This document shows, one piece after another, positions 12,790-12,801 of a stretch of 12,801 nt of DNA. A program made the translations under genes and the position numbers. The first letter of the stretch is position 1. Every line of letters starts with the position of its first letter. The notes under the pieces were generated by a model. The model had not been told where the DNA came from. It ran no database searches and saw nothing but the letters and a program-made list of their open reading frames with translations. Origin of the DNA: Phycisphaerales bacterium (lineage in GTDB: Bacteria; Planctomycetota; Phycisphaerae; Phycisphaerales; SM1A02); assembly GCA_007127615.1 (NCBI GenBank), contig SKZB01000450.1, positions 1 to 12,801 of the forward strand, read 5' to 3'.

Positions 12790-12801
12790 CTGACAAACTC
12801 A

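Noticed and set aside
1..12801. Mobile elements, CRISPR arrays, tRNA or rRNA genes, phage or defence systems
   Set aside because: I looked on both strands and saw no transposase motif, spaced repeat array, cloverleaf or defence-type protein. The window is an ordinary housekeeping cluster.

Overview
The window is a GC-rich bacterial stretch in which every supported gene lies on the minus strand. Read in the direction of transcription (high to low coordinates), it is the distal part of the conserved S10-spc-alpha ribosomal protein cluster: rplP, rpmC, rpsQ, rplN, rplX, rplE, rpsN, rpsH, rplF, rplR, rpsE, rplO, secY, infA, rpmJ, rpsM, rpsK, rpoA, rplQ. A strong intrinsic terminator follows rplQ, then come pheS and a small membrane protein cut by the left edge. 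The order is classical, but rpmD (uL30), adk, map and rpsD (uS4) are missing from their usual places. The taxonomic call is an inference. The truncated gene set, the insertion in bL17 and the many C-terminal tails suggest Planctomycetota or a related lineage, but no RNA gene is present to anchor this.

Region by region: 12752-12801 is an intergenic scrap upstream of rplP. The spc-type block 12751-6970 encodes large- and small-subunit proteins with short gaps (2 to about 120 bp), most with clear Shine-Dalgarno sequences. secY (6890-5475) encodes the translocon channel. A 325-bp gap (5150-5474) follows, holding a good sigma-70-like promoter and a leader of about 250 nt. From there infA, bL36, uS13, uS11, RNA polymerase alpha and bL17 form an alpha-operon-like transcript, with structured intergenic RNA before rpoA and before rplQ. 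A 10-bp GC hairpin with a U-tract (1702-1729) ends it. pheS appears to have its own promoter, placed so that the mRNA could be leaderless. The membrane protein at 579-1 follows 38 bp after pheS.

Functionally this is core gene-expression machinery: ribosome subunits, initiation factor 1, SecY, RNA polymerase alpha and phenylalanyl-tRNA synthetase alpha. I see no mobile element, CRISPR array, phage gene, tRNA or rRNA, and no new multi-gene system. The points worth a second look are subtler. Both proteins that normally carry a zinc ribbon here (uS14 and bL36) have lost three of four zinc ligands. uS5 carries a Gly/Arg-rich RGG-like tail and bL17 an internal insertion plus an acidic tail. The rpoA leader contains mutually exclusive pairing elements next to its Shine-Dalgarno sequence. 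A terminator-like hairpin sits between rpoA and rplQ.
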